A stretch of DNA of 64,000 nucleotides, from contig NZ_JAFBCV010000006.1 in assembly GCF_016907895.1 (NCBI RefSeq), forward strand, positions 171,693 through 235,692, read 5' to 3'. This document shows, one piece after another, positions 19,273-27,586 of this stretch. The notes under the pieces are model-generated. The model saw only the letters and a program-made list of their open reading frames with translations, was not told the DNA's origin and ran no database searches. Positions within the stretch are counted from its first letter, which is position 1. Every line of letters starts with the position of its first letter. Position numbers and translations under genes: made by a program. The DNA is from Shouchella xiaoxiensis (GTDB lineage Bacteria > Bacillota > Bacilli > Bacillales > Bacillaceae_D).

Positions 19273-20196
19273 ATGAATGTAAACACGCAACCTGAACAAA
19301 AACAAAACAAGCAACGAAAACCTTTCTTCAAACAAGATACGATCGCGGGCTGGTTGTTTCTTAGCCCGATGCTAATCGGTTTCACCGTATTTATGTTCGT
19401 GCCAATTGGCTTTGCCTTTTATATGAGTTTTACGGACTGGCCACTTCTCGGCCAGTCGGAGTTCATTGGAGCGGCGAATTATCAGGCCATTGTGCAAGAT
19501 CCAGAATTTCAACAGGTGATGGGCAATACGATTGTGTTTACCGCAGGGCTTGTACCTTTTAACATTCTTCTCGCACTCGGGTTAGCACTGTTATTACGTT
19601 ATCCACTGCCGCTGATGGGAATGTTCCGCACGATTGTATTTGTACCGGTTGTGACAACGCTTGTTGTCTGGGCAATCGTCTGGCGCTACATGTTTGCGAC
19701 AGACTTTGGATTTATAAACTCCATCCTCGCTTGGGTTGGGATCGAGCCACAAGCGTGGCTCTACAATAAAAATTTGGCGATGCCAGCTGTCATATTAACA
19801 AGTGTATTAAAAAATGTCGGATTGAATATGGTGCTATTTTTAGCAGCATTGCAGATGGTACCAAAGAATTTATATGAAGCCGCACGAATTGACGGAGCCG
19901 GGAGCTGGCGTCAATTTCGAAACATTACGCTACCGATCATATCACCAACAGTGTTTCTAGCAACGATCATCACAATCATTGGGGCGATGAAAATCTTTGC
20001 ACAAATCTTTGTCATGACGCGCGGAGGTCCAGAGAGCAGCACGAAAGTAATCGTCTACTATATTTGGGAAAAAGCCTTTCGTTTGTTTGACATGGGCTAT
20101 GCCTCAGCGGCTGCGTTTATCTTATTCTTTCTTATCTTTGCATTTACATTAATCCAATGGTGGCTGCGGAAAAGGTGGGTTTACAATGAAGATTAA
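19273..20196 (+). CDS. Sugar ABC transporter permease (UgpA/MalF type)
   Basis: The 307-residue membrane protein has six or so hydrophobic segments and the EAA-type ATPase-contact loop LYEAARIDGAGSWRQFRNITLPII near residue 200. It matches the first permease subunit of CUT1 sugar importers. The N-terminus is a charged cytoplasmic tail rich in Gln and Lys. The 3' end overlaps the next permease gene by 11 bases. Confidence 0.92.
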   Translation: MNVNTQPEQKQNKQRKPFFKQDTIAGWLFLSPMLIGFTVFMFVPIGFAFYMSFTDWPLLGQSEFIGAANYQAIVQDPEFQQVMGNTIVFTAGLVPFNILLALGLALLLRYPLPLMGMFRTIVFVPVVTTLVVWAIVWRYMFATDFGFINSILAWVGIEPQAWLYNKNLAMPAVILTSVLKNVGLNMVLFLAALQMVPKNLYEAARIDGAGSWRQFRNITLPIISPTVFLATIITIIGAMKIFAQIFVMTRGGPESSTKVIVYYIWEKAFRLFDMGYASAAAFILFFLIFAFTLIQWWLRKRWVYNED

Positions 20197-21019
20197 TTCC
20201 ATGTCCACGCTTATTCGTTACATGCTCTTAACGATTATCTCAGCAATCATGCTGCTTCCTTTCATTTGGATGGTGACAACGTCATTAAAAGACCCAAATC
20301 AAATCTTTTCACTGCCACCAACGTTTATTCCGAATCCGATTCAGTGGGACAGTTATATCAATGTATTGAGCAGCACGCATTTTTTGAGACAGATGTTTAA
20401 CAGCATATACATTGGAGCTTCCGTCACAATTGGGACCGTGCTGCTTGCCTCTTTAGCTGGCTATGCGTTTGCCCGAATTCCTTTTAAAGGAAGAAATGTC
20501 GTTTTCCTCGCTTTTTTAAGCGTGATGATGATCCCTGGTGAAGTGACGATTATTCCGCTTTTTCTGTTTATGAGAGAGCTAGGATGGATTGATACCCACT
20601 GGCCGCTAATTATCATTCCAATCTTTGGAGCTGGTGGAGCATTTGGCATCTTTGTGATGCGACAGTTTTTTAAACAAGTACCGGCCGAATTAGAAGATGC
20701 AGCACGAATTGATGGCTGTTCTCGCTTTCGGATATTCTTACAAATTATGCTGCCGCTATCGAAACCGGCATTAGCAACAGTCACCATCTTTACCTTTTTA
20801 ACGAATTGGAACGAGTTTCTGGAGCCTTTAATTTTTATTAACTCAAGGGAGTTAATGACATTACCGCTCGCGCTCTCCTTATTTACAGATGAAGCAGGAA
20901 CCGATTGGAGCTCGCTCATGAGTGCATCTGTTTTAGCGACGTTGCCTGTGCTTGCGATCTTTTTCTTTGCACAGAAACAATTTATCGAGAGCTTGGCGAT
21001 GTCTGGGTCAAAAGAATAA
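20186..21019 (+). CDS. Sugar ABC transporter permease (UgpE/MalG type)
   Basis: The 277-residue membrane protein is the second CUT1 permease. It has the EAA loop VPAELEDAARIDGCSRFRIF near residue 170 and the C-terminal FIESLAMSGSKE motif typical of this family (QxxxxGLTxGAVKG-like position). The start lies within the end of the first permease gene, which indicates translational coupling. It imports a sugar together with the binding protein upstream. Confidence 0.92.
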   Translation: MKINSMSTLIRYMLLTIISAIMLLPFIWMVTTSLKDPNQIFSLPPTFIPNPIQWDSYINVLSSTHFLRQMFNSIYIGASVTIGTVLLASLAGYAFARIPFKGRNVVFLAFLSVMMIPGEVTIIPLFLFMRELGWIDTHWPLIIIPIFGAGGAFGIFVMRQFFKQVPAELEDAARIDGCSRFRIFLQIMLPLSKPALATVTIFTFLTNWNEFLEPLIFINSRELMTLPLALSLFTDEAGTDWSSLMSASVLATLPVLAIFFFAQKQFIESLAMSGSKE

Positions 21020-21039
21020 GAATAATGGAGGTCCTTTAA

Positions 21040-22404
21040 ATGAGACAAATCACAGAAGTAGAAAAACAAGTGCGTGTACGAGGAGAAGCAGATGTCGTTG
21101 TATGTGGTGGCGGCCCAGCAGGAATTGGTGCTGCTCTAAGTGCTGCCCGTAACGGCGCCAAAACGATTTTACTCGAATCGCATGGTTTTCTTGGCGGTAT
21201 GGGAACAGCGGGGATGGTGACATCCTTTGCGTACGGTTACCACGATAAAGAGCGTTTTATTACCGGAGGGATCTTCCAAGAAATACGACAAAAGCTCTAT
21301 GACAGAGGTGGTCTCATCATGACCGATCGTAAAGGCTGGGAGCCCTTTAATGCAGAACAATACAAAATACTTGCCTTTGAGCTCCTCGCCGAAGCAGGTG
21401 TCGAGCTTCTCTGCCACACGACGATTGTCGATACGATTACAAAAGACGGCACGATCGAAGCGATTCTCATTGAGAGCAAAGCAGGCAGAGAGGCGCTGCT
21501 GGCGACTCATGTTATTGATGCAACAGGTGATGGAGACGTGGCAGAACGAGCCGGAGCAACCTGCAAGATTGGCAGAGATAAAGACGGAGGTACCCAGCCC
21601 TCCTCACTCATGTACGTGCTCGGCAACGTCGATACAGCCGCTCTCGGCCATAAGCTTGACGAAGAAGGACGCCGTGGTTATTGGAAAACCGATGACGGCT
21701 ATCACTATTTAAATGCAACAGGGTTTGCAGGAGAAATTGAACAAGCCAAGCGAGATGGCTTTCTAACAAAAGTAAACCGAGATCATGTTGCGGCTATCTT
21801 CACCGTTCCATGGATGGATAACGTTGTCGGAATTAACTTTGGCCGAATTCAAGGGAAAAATGCCCTCGATCCAACCGATTTGACAGATGCGGAAGTGCTC
21901 GGACGGGAACAAGTGCTAGACGGTATTGCGTTTCTGAAAGAATACGTCCCGGGCTTCCAGCGAGCAGAACTGCTACAGACCGCGCCGCAAGTCGGCATAC
22001 GCGAAACGAGACGCGTTATCGGAGACTACGTTATGACACAAGAGGACATTGTCGACTTAAAGCAGTTCGACGACTGCATCGCGCAATCTTGCTATATGAT
22101 TGACATTCACTCACCAGACTCAGCCACAACCGAAATCTATAAACTACCAAAAGGAACGCATTACGACATCCCGTATCGCTCGCTCCTGCCAACAGGACTG
22201 AACAACCTGCTAGTTGCCGGCCGGTGCATCTCAGCGACACACGAAGCCCTCGGCTCCTTCCGCGTCCAAGCGATTTGTCTCGCTATCGGTGAAGCCGCTG
22301 GAGCCGCAGCCGCTCTTGCCGTAAAAGAATCATGCACGCCACGAGAAATTAACGTGAAGCAGTTGCAAGACACGCTGGTTGGACAAGGTGCGATATTGAG
22401 TTAA
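21040..22404 (+). CDS. FAD-dependent oxidoreductase
   Basis: The 454-residue protein is in the FAD_oxidored family (succinate-dehydrogenase/fumarate-reductase-like flavoproteins). The dinucleotide motif VVVCGGGPAGIGAALSAARNG lies near residue 20, HVIDATGDGDVAERAGA near residue 165, and a C-terminal FAD segment (LLVAGRCISATHEALGSFR) near residue 395. It is the last gene of the sugar importer operon (20 bases after the second permease). Similar proteins next to CUT1 importers are probably sugar or polyol oxidoreductases, but the substrate is unknown. Confidence 0.82.
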   Translation: MRQITEVEKQVRVRGEADVVVCGGGPAGIGAALSAARNGAKTILLESHGFLGGMGTAGMVTSFAYGYHDKERFITGGIFQEIRQKLYDRGGLIMTDRKGWEPFNAEQYKILAFELLAEAGVELLCHTTIVDTITKDGTIEAILIESKAGREALLATHVIDATGDGDVAERAGATCKIGRDKDGGTQPSSLMYVLGNVDTAALGHKLDEEGRRGYWKTDDGYHYLNATGFAGEIEQAKRDGFLTKVNRDHVAAIFTVPWMDNVVGINFGRIQGKNALDPTDLTDAEVLGREQVLDGIAFLKEYVPGFQRAELLQTAPQVGIRETRRVIGDYVMTQEDIVDLKQFDDCIAQSCYMIDIHSPDSATTEIYKLPKGTHYDIPYRSLLPTGLNNLLVAGRCISATHEALGSFRVQAICLAIGEAAGAAAALAVKESCTPREINVKQLQDTLVGQGAILS

Positions 22405-22440
22405 TGGAGAAGACCCCTGCAAGGCGAAAGTTCTAAAGAA

Positions 22441-22483
22441 AAAAGGAAACTCCCTATAGATTCATAGGGAGTTTCCTTTTTTT
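22441..22483. terminator. Strong rho-independent terminator
   Basis: A perfect stem of AAAAGGAAACTCCCTAT (22441-22457) with its complement (22464-22480), a 6-base loop, and a T run on the plus strand. It ends the sugar operon and, with the A run on its left, can also serve the convergent minus-strand gene. Confidence 0.92.
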
Positions 22484-22555
22484 ATCCATATATATCATTT
22501 TTGTCACTAAATGGTGAGAGTGCTTCAGCACTAAGTCTACGTTGGCTTGTTCCTA

Positions 22556-23269
22556 TTAATCGAAACAAACCATCCCCTGAGCCTCAATTGCTTGAGCACG
22601 TGCATCACCAATACCCGAGATTCGTTTCATATCATTGTAAGATGAGAATGGTCTAAGCTGCATAATCTGACTTGCACGATCAGGACCAATTTCATAGATG
22701 CCTTGAAGCTCTGATTCTGAAGCAGTGTTGATATTGATGGAGCCGGCTGGGCAACTATTACTGCTTTCTTCTTCGCTAGCTTCTGAAGTAGAGGCAGAAG
22801 CTGATTCTGTTTCTGCTTTGGCCGTTTCTAATTCGTCCGAAAGTGTTGCGATTTCATCTTCAAGCTTAGAGATCGTGTCTTTATTATTTGATAACTGATC
22901 ATCTTTTTCTGTAATTTGCTCTTCCAGAGAAGAGATCTCATTCTCGTATTTTTCCTCTAATTCTTCACGATAGTCTTCCTCAACGGTATCGAGCTGATCT
23001 TCAATCTCTTCAATATGTAAGGTTAAATCACCAATCTCCTCATCCTTTTCACCGATTGTTGCTTCAAGTTCTTCAATTAAAGAAGTTGATTCTATTAGCT
23101 CATTATCAGCTGCCGAAGCTTGATCATCTTCAGAGCATCCAGATAAAGTTATAGCTGCAATCATCATGAGTAAAACGAAGGACATTTTTTTGCTTTTTGC
23201 AAAACTTTTTAACATAATTAAAGACAGATAAAATAAAACGAGTAGAAAAGGTAGAAACGTAATAGACAT
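22556..23269 (-). CDS. Membrane-anchored coiled-coil protein with ComEA-like helix-hairpin-helix domain
   Basis: The 237-residue product starts at ATG 23269 behind AAGGAGG. It has an unusual N-terminus: a hydrophobic stretch (residues 4-20), then a second hydrophobic segment ending in a lipobox-like ITLSGC near residue 45. Residues about 55-150 are Glu/Lys-rich heptads and likely a long coiled coil. After a Ser/Thr/Glu linker, residues about 175-237 carry a ComEA-type HhH pair (INTASESELQGIYEIGPDRA and the GIGDARAQAIEA hairpin). In the ComEA family the HhH binds DNA; a cell-surface DNA-binding or protein-binding role is possible. It is convergent with the sugar operon. Confidence 0.7.
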   Translation of the reverse strand: MSITFLPFLLVLFYLSLIMLKSFAKSKKMSFVLLMMIAAITLSGCSEDDQASAADNELIESTSLIEELEATIGEKDEEIGDLTLHIEEIEDQLDTVEEDYREELEEKYENEISSLEEQITEKDDQLSNNKDTISKLEDEIATLSDELETAKAETESASASTSEASEEESSNSCPAGSININTASESELQGIYEIGPDRASQIMQLRPFSSYNDMKRISGIGDARAQAIEAQGMVCFD

Positions 23270-23427
23270 CAAAGGGCCTCCTTAGTAGTATGTGATATAA
23301 TTATACTAATAATAAAGACCTAAGTCACGAGTGTTTTCTATTAATTATTAATAGATTAATATTTGTGTTTTATTTTACATTTCAAATTAGCTATTAGCTA
23401 AAAATTTATACAAAAGGAGTTAATCAA

Positions 23428-24612
23428 TTGGACCGTACATACTTAGAGCTTGTTCCAGGCCTAGAAGTTACAAATAGTGAAATTAGTAATTTGTTTGGTT
23501 GTGCCAATCAAGGAGGGATGAGACGCTCGTTAAAAACAAATACGCTAGTGCTTATCTCTGATAAAACTAAACTGTATCAAGATCGAGAGGAAGACGGTGT
23601 TTTTTATTATACGGGCATGGGAAAACTGGGCGATCAAAGCTTAACGTTTCAACAAAACCTAACATTGGCAAATTCCAACGAAAACAATGTATCTATTCAT
23701 CTATTTGTTGCATACAAAAAACGAATTTACACGTATAGAGGTCAATATGAACTAATAAACGAACCATTTCAAGAACGACAATTAGACGAAGAGAAAAACA
23801 ATCGGCTTGTTTGGGTGTTCCCTTTAAGAAAATGTTTGAAAGATACCGATAAAAGTAGTTATACATACAGCCAACCGCAGAAATTAGGCCATCATGACTC
23901 ATGGCATCATCATCATAATGTGGCAGTAAAAACAGCCGATCAATCGACCTTTGAATATGGTGAAACCGTCATACCTAAGCGTATACGTTCTTTCTTTAAG
24001 TCGACAAATCTCAAAGAAGGTGAAGAAAAAGAAATTACATTAATCAATCAAGAGCATATGTTTTTTGCAAAGATTAAGGTTCAAGCGAGTGGCTCTCCAC
24101 GTCATCGATTGAGATGGGAGAAACGGTTTACTCTGCTAATAAACGAATACGCAAATAGAGTCCAAGGTGAGGTTAAAATCTATTTCATATATGACGATGA
24201 AAAAACCTACAAGGTAAGCTTATCTCATACAGACATAATGGATACAGTACATACTGATGTGATAGCAGAAGAATTAGAACAATATGGCGCTAGGACAGAG
24301 GGGAGAATCACTAGTTACTATGGGAAGAAGTTTGAACGTGATCCAATCAATCGTGAGTTAGCCATACAAATCCATGGTGTAACCTGTGCTGCTTGTAATT
24401 TTAACTTTGAGCAAAAATATGGTGAAAGAGGCAGAGATTTTATTGAAATTCATCATATAAAGCCGTTAAGTTCTCTTGGTGGGAGTACAGAAATAAATCC
24501 TCATAAAGACCTTGTCCCGTTATGTGCAAACTGTCATCGCATGGTTCACAGACGAAAAGATCATGTATTAACGGTGGAAGAATTAAAAGAAATTCTTAAG
24601 ATTGAGGATTAG
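23428..24612 (+). CDS. ScoMcrA-like SRA-HNH endonuclease, type IV restriction candidate
   Basis: The 394-residue protein starts with TTG behind AAAGGAGT. Residues about 1-140 resemble the SRA-type base-flipping domain of ScoMcrA: LVPGLEVTNSEISNLFGC, YYTGMGKLGDQSL and RLVWVFPL. The C-terminal 70 or so residues are an HNH nuclease: a CAAC knuckle, IEIHHIKPLSSL with the two catalytic His, and PLCANCHRMVHRR. ScoMcrA cuts DNA with methylcytosine or phosphorothioate marks, so this is probably a type IV restriction enzyme against modified DNA. The middle domain (about 145-300) is not recognised. It stands alone, just before the CRISPR operon. Confidence 0.75.
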   Translation: MDRTYLELVPGLEVTNSEISNLFGCANQGGMRRSLKTNTLVLISDKTKLYQDREEDGVFYYTGMGKLGDQSLTFQQNLTLANSNENNVSIHLFVAYKKRIYTYRGQYELINEPFQERQLDEEKNNRLVWVFPLRKCLKDTDKSSYTYSQPQKLGHHDSWHHHHNVAVKTADQSTFEYGETVIPKRIRSFFKSTNLKEGEEKEITLINQEHMFFAKIKVQASGSPRHRLRWEKRFTLLINEYANRVQGEVKIYFIYDDEKTYKVSLSHTDIMDTVHTDVIAEELEQYGARTEGRITSYYGKKFERDPINRELAIQIHGVTCAACNFNFEQKYGERGRDFIEIHHIKPLSSLGGSTEINPHKDLVPLCANCHRMVHRRKDHVLTVEELKEILKIED

Positions 24613-24614
24613 GA

Positions 24615-24750
24615 TTACTCAAACCTTAAGATCCCATACATATCATCTATACCTAAAGCATCAGCAATCTTTTCTATATGTTCTAACTGAATCCGTTCGC
24701 GCCTACCATTAGCCATTTCACTCAGGGTAGCGCGACGGATTTTTTATTGT
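24615..24750 (-). pseudogene. Remnant of an XRE-family HTH regulator
   Basis: On the minus strand this reads IRRATLSEMANGRRERIQLE and then a LEHIEKIADALGIDDMYGIL-type end, the C-terminal half of a Cro/CI-type HTH (recognition helix plus the IADAL helix). A TAA codon lies just upstream in frame and no start codon precedes it, so only the 3' part of the gene survives. It overlaps nothing and is too short to have been called as a gene. Confidence 0.6.
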
Positions 24751-24823
24751 GTACCCTTATGCGTACAACTTTCATGACTGATTGCTTTTATAATAATGTA
24801 AAGGTCTTTTTTGAGGTGATCCG

Positions 24824-25495
24824 ATGTTCCCCCGACAACAGTTTGTTTCTAAATTAATTACTGAAGTGAATAGCACCATTTCAAAAACAAATAAAGCAAA
24901 ATTCACGACAATCCAATCCAAAGTGTATACCTTCATCCAACGAAGCGTGACAGACACTTACCCATCTGACATCCTCTGTTTTCCTCATCAAGAAGTTACT
25001 TCAAATGCTATCCACCCACCGTGGTTGATTTCCCTTAACCCTTATCACTATGACTCAAAAGCGTCTTATGTTTTATCCATCTTAATAGTGAAAGATAGAT
25101 TGCCAGTACATGGATGGGTCTTTGATAATCTTTCAAGCAACCTGCTCCATGCTGAAAAGGGAGGTGGTGCATATGTTAATGGCAAAAGAATCTTTCGGGA
25201 TGAATTAATGAGTTTAAGAGAAGCCGAAATGCGCATTCACTCCTCTTTTCTACGGAAGTCGCAACCTCAAAATCCTGCCTATCAACGAGTAAGACAAACA
25301 GAACTGCCAACATCGCTTGAGATTTGTGGAGTTGCTGAAGGAAATACTGATATATTCTTATCAATAAATCAAACGCCTTATGAATTTGCTGCAGCAAGTT
25401 TAATTGCAAAAGAAGCTGGGGTAGAGGTAATGACGTTAGAAGGAGAAGAACTGAGTTGGAGTAAAAGCTCGAGCATATGGTGCGGAATGGTTTGA
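24824..25495 (+). CDS. Degenerate inositol-monophosphatase-like protein
   Basis: The 223-residue product follows the layout of the inositol monophosphatase/CysQ family: a helical N-terminus, the core segment SKASYVLSILIVKDRLPVHG, LLHAEKGGGAYVNGKRI near residue 110, and a C-terminal YEFAAASLIAKEAGVEV. The metal-binding signature is missing: where the family has DPIDGT this protein has NPYHYD, the catalytic E-E pair is reduced to Q-E, and the WDxAA Asp is Glu. It may be a binding protein or an inactive enzyme. A weak terminator follows, then the cas operon starts. Function unknown. Confidence 0.55.
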   Translation: MFPRQQFVSKLITEVNSTISKTNKAKFTTIQSKVYTFIQRSVTDTYPSDILCFPHQEVTSNAIHPPWLISLNPYHYDSKASYVLSILIVKDRLPVHGWVFDNLSSNLLHAEKGGGAYVNGKRIFRDELMSLREAEMRIHSSFLRKSQPQNPAYQRVRQTELPTSLEICGVAEGNTDIFLSINQTPYEFAAASLIAKEAGVEVMTLEGEELSWSKSSSIWCGMV

Positions 25496-25585
25496 TATAA
25501 AACTCATCATATCTACTAGTAAAACGACTGTTTAGTTCATGATATTAATAATTGAATATTTGTAATGAAATCTCAGACTAAAGAA

Positions 25586-25608
25586 ACGGCTCATGTAGCT
25601 GTTTTTTT
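25586..25608 (+). terminator. Weak terminator upstream of the cas operon
   Basis: ACGGCT (25586-25591) pairs with AGCTGT (25597-25602, one G-U) around a 5-base loop, followed by seven T. It would end the IMPase-like transcript and separate it from the CRISPR operon. Confidence 0.55.
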
Positions 25609-25692
25609 GTGTTTTAGAAGGAATTAGGAAGTATTGTGTCGAAAGATGGAGGTATATGGGCGCTATTTATAGGTAGAGAAAGTGAGGTAACG

Positions 25693-26598
25693 ATGTTTGA
25701 GCATATTAAGGTATTAACACTTCGAGTGACATATAAGTCAGAAGCCGCCGGAAGACTACCACCATTTTTAGGATCAAGTATTCGTGGTTCACTTGGTCAT
25801 ACGATGCGAGGATTAGCTTGCCCCACTCCTCAAGTAAGGTGCCATGTTTGTCCAATCTCGCATTCTTGTGATTATGCCAACCATTTTAATACGGTAGGTA
25901 ATGAAGGTGGTGCAGTCAATCCTTACACCATTCGCGTAATTACGCCTTCTGGAAAAATAGAATGGAAAAAAGGGGATACGTTGACCCTTGATATTACATT
26001 AATTGGTGAGACCAGTCAGCGAGCTGGATTATTTCTTGATGCACTTCAAGAGGTTGGTGTTCGCGGGTTGGGGCATAGACGTATGCCTTTTCGACTGATT
26101 GAGATCGCTAATCCGTATTCCGGAAAAGTTATTTTAAAAGATGGGGAAATGGCACTTAGGTACTTGAAGCCGGAACCACTTATTTGTGATGAAATACAGT
26201 CAAACAAACTAGAGCTGCGTTTTAAAAATCCAGTACGTGTTCAAGTGGGGAAAAAAATGCTATATTCCCTTAGCTTTACAGATATTATTCGGTCAATCAG
26301 TCGGAGGTTAACGTTGTTATCGCAAGCTTTTAGCGAGAATGAATTGGACTGGAATGAAGATCGCTTATTTCATAATTCAGACCAAATTAAAACCTTATCA
26401 CAAAGTTGGAAACTCAATGATTTTAAACGATTTTCAATGAACCGAACTGAAAAATTAGAGATCCCAGGTATTGAAGGCTGGGCTCAATTTGAAGGGGATT
26501 TGACCCCATTTACGCCATTATTAAAAGCTGGTGAAAGATTGCATATTGGCAAGAATGCAACACATGGTTTTGGGGCTTACACTATTAATTATAAATAG
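25693..26598 (+). CDS. cas6: Cas6-family CRISPR RNA endoribonuclease
   Basis: The 301-residue product is a Cas6 RAMP that cuts pre-crRNA within the repeat. Visible features are SSIRGSLGHTMRG near residue 30, a Cys cluster at about 43, 50, 53 and 59 (C-x6-C-x2-C-x5-C) common in type III and I-D Cas6 proteins, GVRGLGHRRMPF near residue 130, and the C-terminal glycine-rich RNA-binding loop GKNATHGFGAY. ATG 25693 is preferred over an in-frame GTG at 25636, because the extra residues have no counterpart in Cas6 and a GTGAGG site lies close upstream. It is the first gene of a seven-gene operon. Confidence 0.85.
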   Translation: MFEHIKVLTLRVTYKSEAAGRLPPFLGSSIRGSLGHTMRGLACPTPQVRCHVCPISHSCDYANHFNTVGNEGGAVNPYTIRVITPSGKIEWKKGDTLTLDITLIGETSQRAGLFLDALQEVGVRGLGHRRMPFRLIEIANPYSGKVILKDGEMALRYLKPEPLICDEIQSNKLELRFKNPVRVQVGKKMLYSLSFTDIIRSISRRLTLLSQAFSENELDWNEDRLFHNSDQIKTLSQSWKLNDFKRFSMNRTEKLEIPGIEGWAQFEGDLTPFTPLLKAGERLHIGKNATHGFGAYTINYK

Positions 26599-26614
26599 GA
26601 GAGATACATTTCAT

Positions 26615-27586
26615 ATGGCTATTAGGAAAAGGGCGAAACTAAAGTATAGAAGTTCAGCTGAGATGGTTCAAAGAATAAAGCAAAATTATATAGAATTAGA
26701 AATGGCATATTCAAAACAATTAGGAATAGAGACTCCGATCCATGACCTTTCTACAGGTAATTACCGTGAAGAAATATGGTTAAATTTATTTAAACAGGTC
26801 ATACCAAAAAAATTTCACATTGCTAAAGGCGTTTTCATTATCGACTCATATGGAGCAATATCCCCAGAAGTAGATATAGCGATTTACGATGAACAATATA
26901 CACCTTACATCTTTCAAGCTGGTAATCAATTGAAATTTATACCAATTGAAGCAGTAGCTGTTGTCATCCAGTGTAAAAGTGAAAATGTTAATAAAGAGAA
27001 TGTCGATAAATGGGTAAAGAAAATCGAAAATTTAAAGACAAAAGTGAATGCTGTTGTGCGAATGCAAGCCTCTTTATTAAAAACACAACCAAGCTCAACA
27101 AGACTTAAGATTCCAAGTACACAAACATCAACTCGCCCAATTCGTATCCTCTGTAAATTAAATGATAGTCAACAATCTGTAGGAGAGAACTTTGACATTG
27201 TTCTTAGTACAAATCAAAAAAAAGCAAATTTAAGTGGAGAGCCTTTCAAAATGAGTAAGAAAATAAATGGTGAAAAAGAAGATTTAATCTATTGGAATAA
27301 AAAGTTAAATCATTTTTCTCACAATCGCTACGAAGGTGATATGCCTTTAAAACTAGACCAATTAGCTCATTTTGATGAAACTTCAGAGTTAGAACCATTA
27401 GGAGTTAGTTTGGCCGATCTCAATGTCAGCGATAAGGATGGGAATGAAAACGTCATTCTTTCTCTAACATTTCAATTGAATCAGCTATTAATGTTGCTAA
27501 ATAATCCTCTATTTTTCCCACATCAGTCATATGCAAATTTATTCGATGAATTCCGATCAAAAGGAGAGTCAAACGATGTGCAATAA
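26615..27586 (+). CDS. DUF6602-like PD-(D/E)XK nuclease candidate within the type III cas operon
   Basis: The 323-residue product resembles DUF6602 proteins. A conserved G-x-Y-R-E segment (Glu about 53) is followed by SPEVDIAIYD (Asp 87) and EAVAVVIQCKS (Glu 112, Gln 119, Lys 121). This is the D...(E/Q)xK core of a restriction-type nuclease, with Gln in place of the usual Glu. The C-terminal half is unassigned and ends in a hydrophobic helix. ATG 26615 follows a GGAGAGA site. The gene starts 16 bases after cas6 and overlaps cas10 by 11 bases, so it is made with the effector complex. No CARF or SAVED sensor domain is visible. A role as an ancillary nuclease is inferred. Confidence 0.65.
   Translation: MAIRKRAKLKYRSSAEMVQRIKQNYIELEMAYSKQLGIETPIHDLSTGNYREEIWLNLFKQVIPKKFHIAKGVFIIDSYGAISPEVDIAIYDEQYTPYIFQAGNQLKFIPIEAVAVVIQCKSENVNKENVDKWVKKIENLKTKVNAVVRMQASLLKTQPSSTRLKIPSTQTSTRPIRILCKLNDSQQSVGENFDIVLSTNQKKANLSGEPFKMSKKINGEKEDLIYWNKKLNHFSHNRYEGDMPLKLDQLAHFDETSELEPLGVSLADLNVSDKDGNENVILSLTFQLNQLLMLLNNPLFFPHQSYANLFDEFRSKGESNDVQ

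Noticed and set aside
25636..25692. GTG start that would lengthen cas6 by 19 residues
   Set aside because: The added residues do not look like Cas6 and a ribosome site lies before ATG 25693.
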